Source: Cloacibacillus sp. An23 (lineage in GTDB: Bacteria > Synergistota > Synergistia > Synergistales > Synergistaceae). Taken from it: a stretch of 47,596 bases of DNA. A program made the translations under genes and the position numbers. The notes beneath the pieces are model-generated. The model was given only the letters and a program-made list of their open reading frames with translations. It was not told where the DNA came from and searched no databases. Each line of letters begins with the position of its first letter. Position 1 is the first letter of the stretch. Below are positions 1 through 5,951 of the stretch, in pieces. The DNA is taken from the NCBI RefSeq assembly GCF_002159945.1, contig NZ_NFJQ01000016.1:1-47596 (forward strand), in the 5' to 3' direction.

Positions 1-88
1 GCCGGCTGGGCACCCTTGAATGCGCAGCCCCGGCGCGCCACTGGCGGCGGCGCGGGCAGTTTGCGTCCCGTGTATAACCTATGTGTAA

Positions 89-1243
89 TCATGGCGCGAT
101 GCGCCGCACCGCCTCTTCAAGCGAATTTGGAGAAAGATGCGCGTAACGCTGCGTCATCGCCATAGAGCCGTGACACATCAACTTTTGAATAATATGCATA
201 GGCACCCCCTTCATAGCGAGCTGGCTGGCGAAGTCGTGGCGCAGGCAGTGCCACGTGAAATTCTTGATCCCCGCCTTATCCAGCACACGCTTGAAAGCGT
301 GCGCCGTATCGCGCCTTCGGCTGCCGTCGTCCATAGGAAACACGAAGCCGCCGCGTCCTCCGCCCTTCTCGCGCCACGCGGAAAGCGCCGAAAGCGCGGC
401 TCCGTTCAGCGGCATGACGGCGTCGCGCCCTGACTTCATAATCTCGGCGCGAAGCCGCAGCGTGCGCGACGCGAAATCCACGTCCTCCCAGCGCAGCCCC
501 AGCAGCGTCCCCTTGCGAATCCCGGTATTCAGACTGAGAACGACGGCGGGCATCAGATAATCCGGCCCGGACCTGCCCTCGCGGGCGGCGAGCTCCGACA
601 TAAGGCGAGCGCGCTCGTCGTCGCTCAAAAACCGCGTCACGACCTTAGAATCCGTCTGAGCCAGCTTCGGCAGACGAAAAGCCGAAACTCCCGGAATCCC
701 TTCCTTCGCCCCCCACGCGAAAAGCGCCTGCAAAGCCGCGACGCGCCTGTTGATAGTTGCGCGCTTCAGCCGCCCCGCGTTCTCTGAGCGCCACCTTTCC
801 ACAGTATCGCGGTCAAGCGCGCACGCGGGCATATCCATAAACTTGTCGAAAAGACGCAGCGCCCTTATCGTCACCGAGCCGCTCTTCTGATGCGAACACA
901 CCCACGGCTCGTACATATCGATAAGCGCGCGCAGCGAAACAGCCTTGCGCTCCGCCGGCAGACTCACTTCGGCCGGGTCGATACGCTCAAGATAAAGCCT
1001 GGCGAGATACTCCCTAGCCATCCGCCTGGCCACGGCGAGCTGCGTATAAAGCGCGGAAGCGATCTTCTTATTACGCAGCCGCCGCTCGGGCGATGGCGTG
1101 CGGTAACACAGATACCACGTCTTCCGCCCGGAGACCTCGACGCGCATAAAAAGGCCGCGGACAAGCGAGTCACGCAGGTCATAGCGCCGCTCGCGCGGGA
1201 CGGCCGCGTTGCAGATAGCCTGCGTAAGATAAACCAAAGTCAT
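89..1243 (-). CDS. Tyrosine-type site-specific integrase
   Basis: Phage or island integrase that would catalyse strand exchange between attachment sites. The N-terminal ~75 residues resemble the arm-binding domain of P4-like integrases, a SAM-like core-binding domain follows, and the C-terminal catalytic domain carries the family residues: Arg in NTGIRKGTLLGLRW, a Lys in the following beta hairpin (MKSGRD), HCLRH, a later His (MCHGS) and the nucleophile Tyr in QRYAHL. I chose the ATG at 1243 rather than 1249 because GGAGGT sits 8 nt upstream of it. The protein is full length (384 aa) and appears intact. No tRNA gene or clear attachment core is visible on either side, so the extent of the element is unknown; the left part may lie outside the window. 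Confidence 0.93.
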   Translation of the reverse strand: MTLVYLTQAICNAAVPRERRYDLRDSLVRGLFMRVEVSGRKTWYLCYRTPSPERRLRNKKIASALYTQLAVARRMAREYLARLYLERIDPAEVSLPAERKAVSLRALIDMYEPWVCSHQKSGSVTIRALRLFDKFMDMPACALDRDTVERWRSENAGRLKRATINRRVAALQALFAWGAKEGIPGVSAFRLPKLAQTDSKVVTRFLSDDERARLMSELAAREGRSGPDYLMPAVVLSLNTGIRKGTLLGLRWEDVDFASRTLRLRAEIMKSGRDAVMPLNGAALSALSAWREKGGGRGGFVFPMDDGSRRRDTAHAFKRVLDKAGIKNFTWHCLRHDFASQLAMKGVPMHIIQKLMCHGSMAMTQRYAHLSPNSLEEAVRRIAP

Positions 1244-1259
1244 ACACATTACCTCCCTG

Positions 1260-1281
1260 TTCTTGTGTAATTCCTGTGTAA
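1260..1281. repeat. Tandem 11-bp repeat beside the integrase gene
   Basis: Two directly adjacent 11-bp copies, TTCTTGTGTAA and TTCCTGTGTAA, lie just upstream of the integrase start. A related copy, CTATGTGTAA at 79-88, abuts the integrase stop codon. Short direct repeats around an integrase gene are often arm-type binding sites for the recombinase or its excision factor. That role is inference; the repetition itself is directly visible. Confidence 0.45.
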
Positions 1282-1354
1282 CAGATTGTAAATGCGCGCC
1301 GCGCCAGGGAGATTTTGCAAAATTTGCGCAGATTATAAAAATAACCGGGAAAAA

Positions 1355-1363
1355 TGCTATAAT
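1355..1363 (+). promoter_or_regulatory. Extended -10 promoter for the antisense RNA
   Basis: TGCTATAAT is an extended -10 element with a perfect TATAAT (1358-1363). No good -35 hexamer is seen at the normal spacing, as is usual for extended -10 promoters. Transcription would start near 1370 and run toward the terminator at 1553-1584. Confidence 0.45.
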
Positions 1364-1365
1364 TA

Positions 1366-1418
1366 CGAAAGGAAAAGAGAGGCCCCGCCGGAAGGGAAAG
1401 CGGGAAAAACGCCTCTCT
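1366..1418 (-). terminator. Possible terminator of the peptide mRNA
   Basis: Read on the minus strand, AGAGAGGC and GCCTCTCT form an 8-bp stem with an inner CCCGC/GCGGG stem, followed by TTTTCCTTT. The interrupted T tract makes it a weak intrinsic terminator. Confidence 0.35.
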
Positions 1419-1584
1419 CCGGCCTGTCCGAGCTGAGATGGGGACTCAGCCTAGACATTCAAGGCCAAGTGAGGAATCAGCTAAAGGAGGCGGAGCAATT
1501 CCGCCAAAGCTGCGAAAAGCGCCGTTAACGCTGTAAGCAGCTTAACGATTAGAGCCGTCCACTCAAAAAGTGAGCGGCTTTTTT
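1370..1584 (+). ncRNA. Candidate structured antisense RNA (possible type I antitoxin)
   Basis: A stretch of about 215 nt with an extended -10 promoter before it and an intrinsic terminator at its end. It folds into a series of hairpins: AGAGAGGC (1376) with GCCTCTCT (1411), enclosing CCCGC/GCGGG; GCTGAG with CTCAGC near 1431-1449; GGCGGA GCAA TTCCGCC near 1489-1504; and AAGCTGC with GCAGCTT near 1507-1542. It is complementary to nearly the whole 38-codon peptide gene on the minus strand, stopping within its 5' codons. That geometry is known from type I antitoxin RNAs. It is unproven, and some of the structure could instead belong to the minus-strand mRNA. Confidence 0.4.
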
Positions 1585-1597
1585 CGTCCTTTGCCAT
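1481..1597 (-). CDS. Small hydrophobic peptide, candidate type I toxin
   Basis: 38-residue peptide with a charged start (MAKDEKSR), then SLFEW and a continuous hydrophobic helix of about 22 residues rich in Leu and Ala (ALIVKLLTALTALFAALAEL), ending LRLL. This charged-then-single-helix layout resembles holin-like and type I toxin peptides (the BsrG/TxpA and Hol-Tox kind), which insert in the inner membrane. I cannot name a family member with certainty. The ATG at 1597 has AAGGGGGG 8 nt upstream. The minus-strand leader folds into CCTGCC...GGCAGG ending directly before that ribosome site, as expected where translation is controlled. A TATAAT at 1683-1678 gives a promoter, and an antisense transcript covers the gene. 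It lies beside an integrase, a usual home for such loci. Confidence 0.5.
   Translation of the reverse strand: MAKDEKSRSLFEWTALIVKLLTALTALFAALAELLRLL
1553..1584 (+). terminator. Intrinsic terminator of the antisense RNA
   Basis: AGCCG (1553-1557) pairs with CGGCT (1575-1579) and CACTC (1560-1564) with GTGAG (1570-1574), with an AAAAA loop and a two-base bulge. A run of six T follows. Confidence 0.65.
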
Positions 1598-1677
1598 CCG
1601 GTCATCCCCCCTTCCTGCCGGGGGAATCCCTCAAGCTGGCAGGCCCGGCAAACACTGCCACAGGCCCTTCCGCAGAC

Positions 1678-1706
1678 ATTATATCAGCGCGTGCGTGCTG
1701 AGAAAA
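1678..1706 (-). promoter_or_regulatory. Promoter for the 38-codon peptide gene
   Basis: On the minus strand TTTTCT (1706-1701) is followed after 17 bp by a perfect TATAAT (1683-1678). The -35 match is poor, the -10 is good. The leader to the ATG at 1597 would be about 70 nt. Confidence 0.4.
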
Positions 1707-1910
1707 CCACAACGGCGCGGCGGCAGCGAAATACATGTAAGTTGCCGTTGGGTATTGCTTAAGTTAAACAAGCATCCTTAAACTGTACAATTTTATGTAA
1801 ATTATATGAAACATAGGTCTCTGGCCCCATGCGATGAAAAAAAATATATTGTAAAATCCATAACGAACAGACAGAACCGCAGTCTGACACGGCGAAAGCC
1901 GGAACGCATC

Positions 1911-1940
1911 TTGACAATTTGGACTCCCGATTAGCTTAGA
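1911..1940 (+). promoter_or_regulatory. Possible promoter of the SLH porin gene
   Basis: A perfect TTGACA at 1911-1916 is followed after 18 bp by CTTAGA, a weak -10. If used, the porin mRNA has an unusually long leader of over 200 nt, which is common for very abundant envelope proteins. Confidence 0.3.
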
Positions 1941-2161
1941 CTTCCGCGACGACCCTGGACGGCAAGAAAGCGAGGTGAAAACCAACCCCCAGCCAACAAA
2001 GGAGAGCGGAAATTTAAGACGGAAAGAAAAACCGAAGAGCACCGTGCGAAATAAGCGTCAAGGGAACATTGGATACTTACGCGAAAAAGCGCGGCCCCCG
2101 AGGCGGAAATTTCCGTAATACAAAAACACACAAACACAACCAAGGGGGTTGTACATTAACT

Positions 2162-3700
2162 ATGAAAAAGTTTATGGCAGTATTGGCAATGGTAGCCGTC
2201 GTGGCCTTCGCCGCCCCGGCACTTGCAGCGACAAACCCGTTTATGGACGTCCCGCAGGGACACTGGTCGTATGACGCGGTAGGCCTCCTCGCCTCCCGTG
2301 GCATCGTTTCTGGCTATCCGGATGGTGCATTCAAGGGTGCCCAGCCGGCAACTCGTTATGAGATGGCGTCGATAGTGGCGCGCGCGCTCGTGACGGTGGA
2401 CGCGGAAAAGGCTTCCAAGCAGGATATGGAACTCCTCAAGAAGCTCGTCATGGAATTCAAGGATGAGCTCGACGCCCTCGGCGTGAAGGTCGATTCCCTC
2501 GACAAGCGCGTCGCGGTGCTTGAGGACCGTCTCGGTGGATGGAAAGTGAACGGACAGTTCTGGTTCGACGCCCGCTTCGCGAGCAATGATGACAATGGCA
2601 ATAATTCCTATTCTTTTGGAGATACTCCAGAAAAGAATCAGTTTGGTTTTGCCTATGCCCGTCTGATGGTCACGAAGTACATTGACGAAAATACGTACTT
2701 CTTCTTCCGCGCCCGCTTCAACGATGGTTACGGCGACCTTGACAACTGGTTCATGGATCGTTTCTTCGTCAACATGAAGCTGCCCGGAGACATCAACTTC
2801 CGTCTCGGTCGCATCTATAGCGACTGGGAAGGCGATGCCGGACTCTACCACAGCGTAATGGGCGATAACGAAGGTGGACTCTGGAAGGATCAGAAATACG
2901 ACGGATTCAACTTCCAGAAGAGCTTCGGTATGCTCGACGCTGAACTGCTCATCGGTCGTAACTTCAATATCCTTGACAGCAATTATGGTAGCAGCACCTA
3001 CGGTGATAATAATGATTTCATGGAGTATGGTCTTAAGCTTCAGGCTAACTTCAGCGAAAACTTCTATCTCGGTGTTCAGGGCATCTTCTTTGACAACGAC
3101 GGCGATGCCATGGTCACGGATAACACACTGGGACGTCAGGTCGTAACCGACGACATTCAGCAGTATGGCGCGTACCTCAGCTACAGCTTCACGCCCGCGA
3201 TAGCCCTCCGTGGCTACTACTATTGGCAGGATCTCGGCGACAACCCCGTCTACGAGGACAGCCCGATGGCTTGGAGCGCGATGCTCGATGTCAAACAGGA
3301 TCTCCTTAAGTTTACCTCGCTGTGGGTGCAGTACATTGAGCAGGACAACTCCTTCATCGGACCGAGAGCCGCCAACCAGTATCCGGCGATATTCAACCCT
3401 GATCTTAATGGACCAGTTGGACAGGACGGCACGAACAAGACGTGGCTCATCACGGCTGAGCAGCAGTGGGGCGACAGCAAATGGAGCAGCTTCCTCCAGT
3501 ACCTCACCACCGACTGGGACAGCGTTGATTACGACGACACAGACCAGTACACGATTGGTATAGGCTATCAGTACACGCCGCAGATTAAGTTCTGGCTCGC
3601 CTACAACTACATCGACTACGGTGACGGTGCTGGCACTGGTGCGAACGCTTACAAAGGTAACGAAAGCGTAGTACTCTTCCGTACCGCTATCGACTTCTAA
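2162..3700 (+). CDS. SLH-domain outer-membrane porin (OmpM/Omp-alpha type)
   Basis: Major outer-membrane channel that also ties the outer membrane to the cell wall. The start at 2162 gives a clean signal peptide (MKKFMAVLAMVAVVAFAAPALA, cut after ALA), with GGGGG 13 nt upstream. Residues ~25-80 are one S-layer-homology domain (FMDVPQGHWSYDAVGLLASRGIVSGYPDG...TRYEM), known in diderm relatives to bind secondary cell-wall carbohydrate. Residues ~85-125 form a coiled coil (KKLVMEFKDELDALGVKVDSLDKRVAVLE). The remaining ~385 residues alternate aromatic and polar residues in beta-strand fashion and end in a C-terminal Phe, the usual outer-membrane insertion signal. The protein is 512 aa. An earlier in-frame start at 2069 would spoil the signal peptide. 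The gene is monocistronic and ends at a strong terminator. Confidence 0.93.
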   Translation: MKKFMAVLAMVAVVAFAAPALAATNPFMDVPQGHWSYDAVGLLASRGIVSGYPDGAFKGAQPATRYEMASIVARALVTVDAEKASKQDMELLKKLVMEFKDELDALGVKVDSLDKRVAVLEDRLGGWKVNGQFWFDARFASNDDNGNNSYSFGDTPEKNQFGFAYARLMVTKYIDENTYFFFRARFNDGYGDLDNWFMDRFFVNMKLPGDINFRLGRIYSDWEGDAGLYHSVMGDNEGGLWKDQKYDGFNFQKSFGMLDAELLIGRNFNILDSNYGSSTYGDNNDFMEYGLKLQANFSENFYLGVQGIFFDNDGDAMVTDNTLGRQVVTDDIQQYGAYLSYSFTPAIALRGYYYWQDLGDNPVYEDSPMAWSAMLDVKQDLLKFTSLWVQYIEQDNSFIGPRAANQYPAIFNPDLNGPVGQDGTNKTWLITAEQQWGDSKWSSFLQYLTTDWDSVDYDDTDQYTIGIGYQYTPQIKFWLAYNYIDYGDGAGTGANAYKGNESVVLFRTAIDF

Positions 3701-3721
3701 TTCAGCCTAGCTGAAATCCTC

Positions 3722-3749
3722 AGAGAGACCCGAAAGGGTCTCTCTTTTT
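3722..3749 (+). terminator. Intrinsic terminator of the porin gene
   Basis: AGAGAGACCC, GAAA loop, GGGTCTCTCT, then TTTT: a perfect 10-bp stem and T run 21 nt after the porin stop codon. Confidence 0.92.
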
Positions 3750-3888
3750 CTAGGTATACTCCGCCTGCTTACGGAATCCAGCCACGCCGCCGTATGGTCA
3801 TTTAACTACAGAAGACAAATCCCAGTCCGGTTTCACCATGCGGTTATTCGCGTCAATTTTAGCCTAACAACTAAAAAGTAAGACAAAA

Positions 3889-3928
3889 GTTTCATGCTAT
3901 TTAGTTATTTGACTAAATATGATGAAAC
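3889..3928. promoter_or_regulatory. 40-bp inverted repeat upstream of the exported-protein gene
   Basis: GTTTCAT (3889) pairs with ATGAAAC (3922) and TATTTAGT with ACTAAATA, leaving a TATTTG loop and a tiny internal loop. It lies 44 bp before the start codon in AT-rich sequence. It could be a regulator operator or an mRNA leader hairpin; there is no T run, so it is not a terminator. Confidence 0.5.
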
Positions 3929-3971
3929 AATTAACCACATCACGACATCCACCACACAGGAGGATTAAACA

Positions 3972-4742
3972 TTGACTAAGCAGAAGACATCCTCATGGAT
4001 AAAGATTTTCACCATAGCCGTATTCATAACGGCAATATGCGCAGCGGCTTACGCCGCGTCTTTAGACAATATTCTTATGAGATGGCGCAAAACGGCAAAA
4101 TATGAGGACGGCACCAGCAACCTGACGGTCGCCGTAACTTACTACTCCGCAGAGCTTGTGGAAGCGGAGATACAGGCGGAAGCCGAGAAGAACCTCTGGA
4201 CGCAGGACGAGCTTGAGCGCTATAAGTACCGCTATCTCCAGATGCTCAATCTCAGCGAGATGATTCCTATAAAAGTTGAGTTTGTAAACAACGGTCCGAC
4301 GATGCACCCGGGGCCTTTCGATAAGATGATAGACATGACTATAGGTAATAAAACATACGAGCCTGCCGACTATGACAAACGTTTGAATTTCCCGTTCCAG
4401 GGAGAAAAAGACGGGCTTGTGTTCTTCAACCGCTTCGACCCGAAGACGGGTAAGAATATACTCGACGGGCAGAAGCGCGTAACTATAACGCTGAGCCCCG
4501 GCATAAGCGCGATAATATCTTCGCGCGGAAGAAACGCCCGTTTCTTCTGGGACATCAATAAGGACGACCCGAGCAAGCTTTACGCTGGGGCGACCGCGGC
4601 GCGGCTTGAGACCGACCGTCTTATCAAGCGCCTTGAAAATCTGCGCAAGGACAGAGCGGATGAAGCCGCGCGCCTCAAGGCTATCGACGACGAAATCAGC
4701 ACCGTACAGTCGAGGCTTGACGAGCTTGCCACTATTCAGTAG
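3972..4742 (+). CDS. Exported protein of unknown function with C-terminal coiled coil
   Basis: I do not recognise this family. The start is a TTG at 3972 with AGGAGGA 7 nt upstream. Residues ~10-30 are a hydrophobic segment (IFTIAVFITAICAAAYAA) that looks like a signal peptide or membrane anchor, with possible cleavage after AYAA. The middle is soluble and mixed, with a predicted beta-rich part (IPIKVEFVNNGPTMHPG...VTITLSPGISAIISS). Residues ~205-256 are a charged heptad coiled coil (LIKRLENLRKDRADEAARLKAIDDEISTVQSRLDEL). A periplasmic or membrane-anchored role is likely. It follows the porin but has its own upstream inverted repeat and own terminator, so it is probably transcribed separately. 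Confidence 0.8.
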   Translation: MTKQKTSSWIKIFTIAVFITAICAAAYAASLDNILMRWRKTAKYEDGTSNLTVAVTYYSAELVEAEIQAEAEKNLWTQDELERYKYRYLQMLNLSEMIPIKVEFVNNGPTMHPGPFDKMIDMTIGNKTYEPADYDKRLNFPFQGEKDGLVFFNRFDPKTGKNILDGQKRVTITLSPGISAIISSRGRNARFFWDINKDDPSKLYAGATAARLETDRLIKRLENLRKDRADEAARLKAIDDEISTVQSRLDELATIQ

Positions 4743-4808
4743 CGCGTGCCTTGACTTGTATAGCAGAGAACAAGGCATTGACACAGAATAAACCGTATTG
4801 ACACAACG

Positions 4809-4841
4809 CCCCTTTCGACCGAGAGTCGAGAGGGGTTTTTT
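4809..4841 (+). terminator. Intrinsic terminator of the exported-protein gene
   Basis: CCCCTTTCGAC pairs with GTCGAGAGGGG (11 bp, one wobble) around a CGAGA loop, followed by TTTTTT. Confidence 0.9.
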
Positions 4842-4859
4842 GTTATTTAGCGACTATAT

Positions 4860-5160
4860 GTTATAAAGCTGGTCCATATAAAAAGAATGCACTTCGTCAT
4901 GCTTCGCCCTTCTCAGCCTTCGCAGGTGCTCGTTTTCACATTTTTGTCCGCTTGCTTGCACCGCTGTGGACGCCCCGCGCTGTCCGAATAGCGGACACAA
5001 AAAATCTCCGCGGGACAAGATTACTGCCGGGTATGTTCCTCGGAGGGCACGTAACCTCGTGCAGTCAAACTTTGAAGACTCACACATAATGCCGCGAGAT
5101 GCTGCGCCAAGCGCGGCGTGACATGATGCTGCCCGGCCTGTTTGTACAGTTATATTAGTT
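4860..5160. other. Gene-free, GC-rich structured stretch of unknown role
   Basis: This part of the 4743-5513 gap is much more GC-rich than its AT-rich edges and has several stems: GTCCG AATAG CGGAC near 5000 nested inside CCCGCG/CGCGGG, and GCACG TAACCT CGTGC near 5049-5064. Short open frames here lack ribosome sites and have implausible composition. It may encode a structured RNA or be a decayed repeat; I cannot assign a family. No tmRNA, SRP RNA or RNase P signature motif was found. Confidence 0.35.
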
Positions 5161-5164
5161 TAAC

Positions 5165-5356
5165 TTTTGCATAAAAAACACCGTCGTTCCGCGAATTTTC
5201 TGTACCCGATGAAGCGGGGCAGGCTCCGCGGAACCTCCGCTCTAAACACCGAGCCTAAACCCAAAGTGATATAGCCACAATGGTGAGGCTGCGTGGCGCT
5301 GGACGGAGGTCCCGCACAGGGGCATTGCGGGACGACATAGTTTTTGTGTGTAAAGT
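5165..5356 (-). ncRNA. Candidate 6S-like regulatory RNA
   Basis: The minus strand folds into one long rod. A closing stem (GTCGTCCCGC at 5336-5327 with GCGGAACGAC at 5192-5183, one mismatch) leads to a large asymmetric bubble whose 3' side holds a small CCCG/CGGG hairpin. A 12-bp stem follows (GCGGGACCTCCG at 5315-5304 with CGGAGGTTCCGC at 5239-5228, one wobble), then an apical stem AGCCT/AGGCT. TTTTTT follows at 5178-5173. A possible promoter is TTGACT (5393-5388) with TATATA (5368-5363), though its 19-bp spacing is long. Length near 190 nt, a closing stem and a central bubble match known 6S RNA architecture. The plus strand can fold similarly, so strand and identity stay open. Confidence 0.4.
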
Positions 5357-5437
5357 TAAAGCTATATAAGCGATTATATAAGTAAACAGTCAATCAACGA
5401 TATCATTCCTACTGCATTTCCGCCATCACAGTGATAT

Positions 5438-5483
5438 AAAAAATCCCCGCGTTTCCGCGGCGTTTCGCCGTTTCTGCGCGGGG
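5438..5483 (-). terminator. Terminator of the rpsO-pnp-dut transcript
   Basis: CCCCGCG (5445) pairs with CGCGGGG (5477) around an inner GGCG TTT CGCC hairpin. Read on the minus strand it is followed by TTTTTT, 31 nt beyond the dut stop codon. The plus strand also has a T run, so it may work both ways. Confidence 0.85.
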
Positions 5484-5513
5484 GTTTTGTTTTTTGGTTA
5501 TTGGCGGGGCGCG

Positions 5514-5951
5514 CTATTTTCTTCCGGTGCTTCCGAAGCCGCCTTCCGCGCGCTCGGTGCAGCCGAGTTCGCTCACGATTTCAAGTTCAGCTTTCGCGAC
5601 CGGGGCGAATACCATCTGCGCTATCCTGTCGCCTGGCTCTATCGCGAAGTCCTCTTCGCCGAGGTTTATCAGGATGACGCGGATTTCGCCGCGATAGTCT
5701 GAATCTATCGTGCCTGGGGCGTTGAGCACGCTTACTCCGTGCTTGAGCGCGAGGCCGCTGCGCGGGCGCACCTGCGCCTCGCAGCCCTCCGGGAGTTCGA
5801 TATATATCCCAGTGCCCACTATACCCCGCTTGCCGGCTTTTATGACTGCGGCTTCGCTCGCGCGGAGATCCATGCCGGAGGCCCCCGGCGTGGCGTAGGC
5901 GGGCGGCGTGACGCCGTCCGCGGCTTTCACTTTAACTTTTATTACGTCCAT
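5514..5951 (-). CDS. dut: dUTP diphosphatase (deoxyuridine triphosphatase)
   Basis: Hydrolyses dUTP to dUMP and pyrophosphate, keeping uracil out of DNA and supplying thymidylate synthesis. At 145 aa it has the length of trimeric bacterial dUTPases and all five motifs in order: [38 protein letters not shown] and the C-terminal [11 protein letters not shown] that closes over the substrate. The start codon overlaps the pnp stop codon by one base (TGATG), so translation is probably coupled to pnp. It is the last gene of the rpsO-pnp-dut run before a strong terminator. Confidence 0.97.
   Translation of the reverse strand: MDVIKVKVKAADGVTPPAYATPGASGMDLRASEAAVIKAGKRGIVGTGIYIELPEGCEAQVRPRSGLALKHGVSVLNAPGTIDSDYRGEIRVILINLGEEDFAIEPGDRIAQMVFAPVAKAELEIVSELGCTERAEGGFGSTGRK

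Larger units (their letters stand above)
1598..2161. other. Gene-free stretch: peptide-gene leader, then porin leader
   Basis: The left third belongs to the minus-strand peptide gene (promoter and structured leader). The right two thirds is the upstream region of the SLH porin. It holds AT-rich sequence at 1760-1860, a small CGGC GAAA GCCG hairpin near 1889, and a possible promoter from 1911. No open frame with a convincing ribosome site was found. Confidence 0.5.

Noticed and set aside
1292-1528. Plus-strand open frame of 78 codons beside the integrase
   Set aside because: It has no ribosome site, overlaps the integrase control repeats and the structured antisense RNA, and its composition is not protein-like.
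4854-5393. Two 77-codon minus-strand open frames in the intergenic gap (4854-5087 and 5160-5393)
   Set aside because: No ribosome sites, implausible composition, and the second lies across the 6S-like fold.
4743-5513. A known riboswitch, tmRNA, SRP RNA or RNase P RNA in the large gap
   Set aside because: None of the signature motifs I know for these classes was found; only the 6S-like architecture fits in part.
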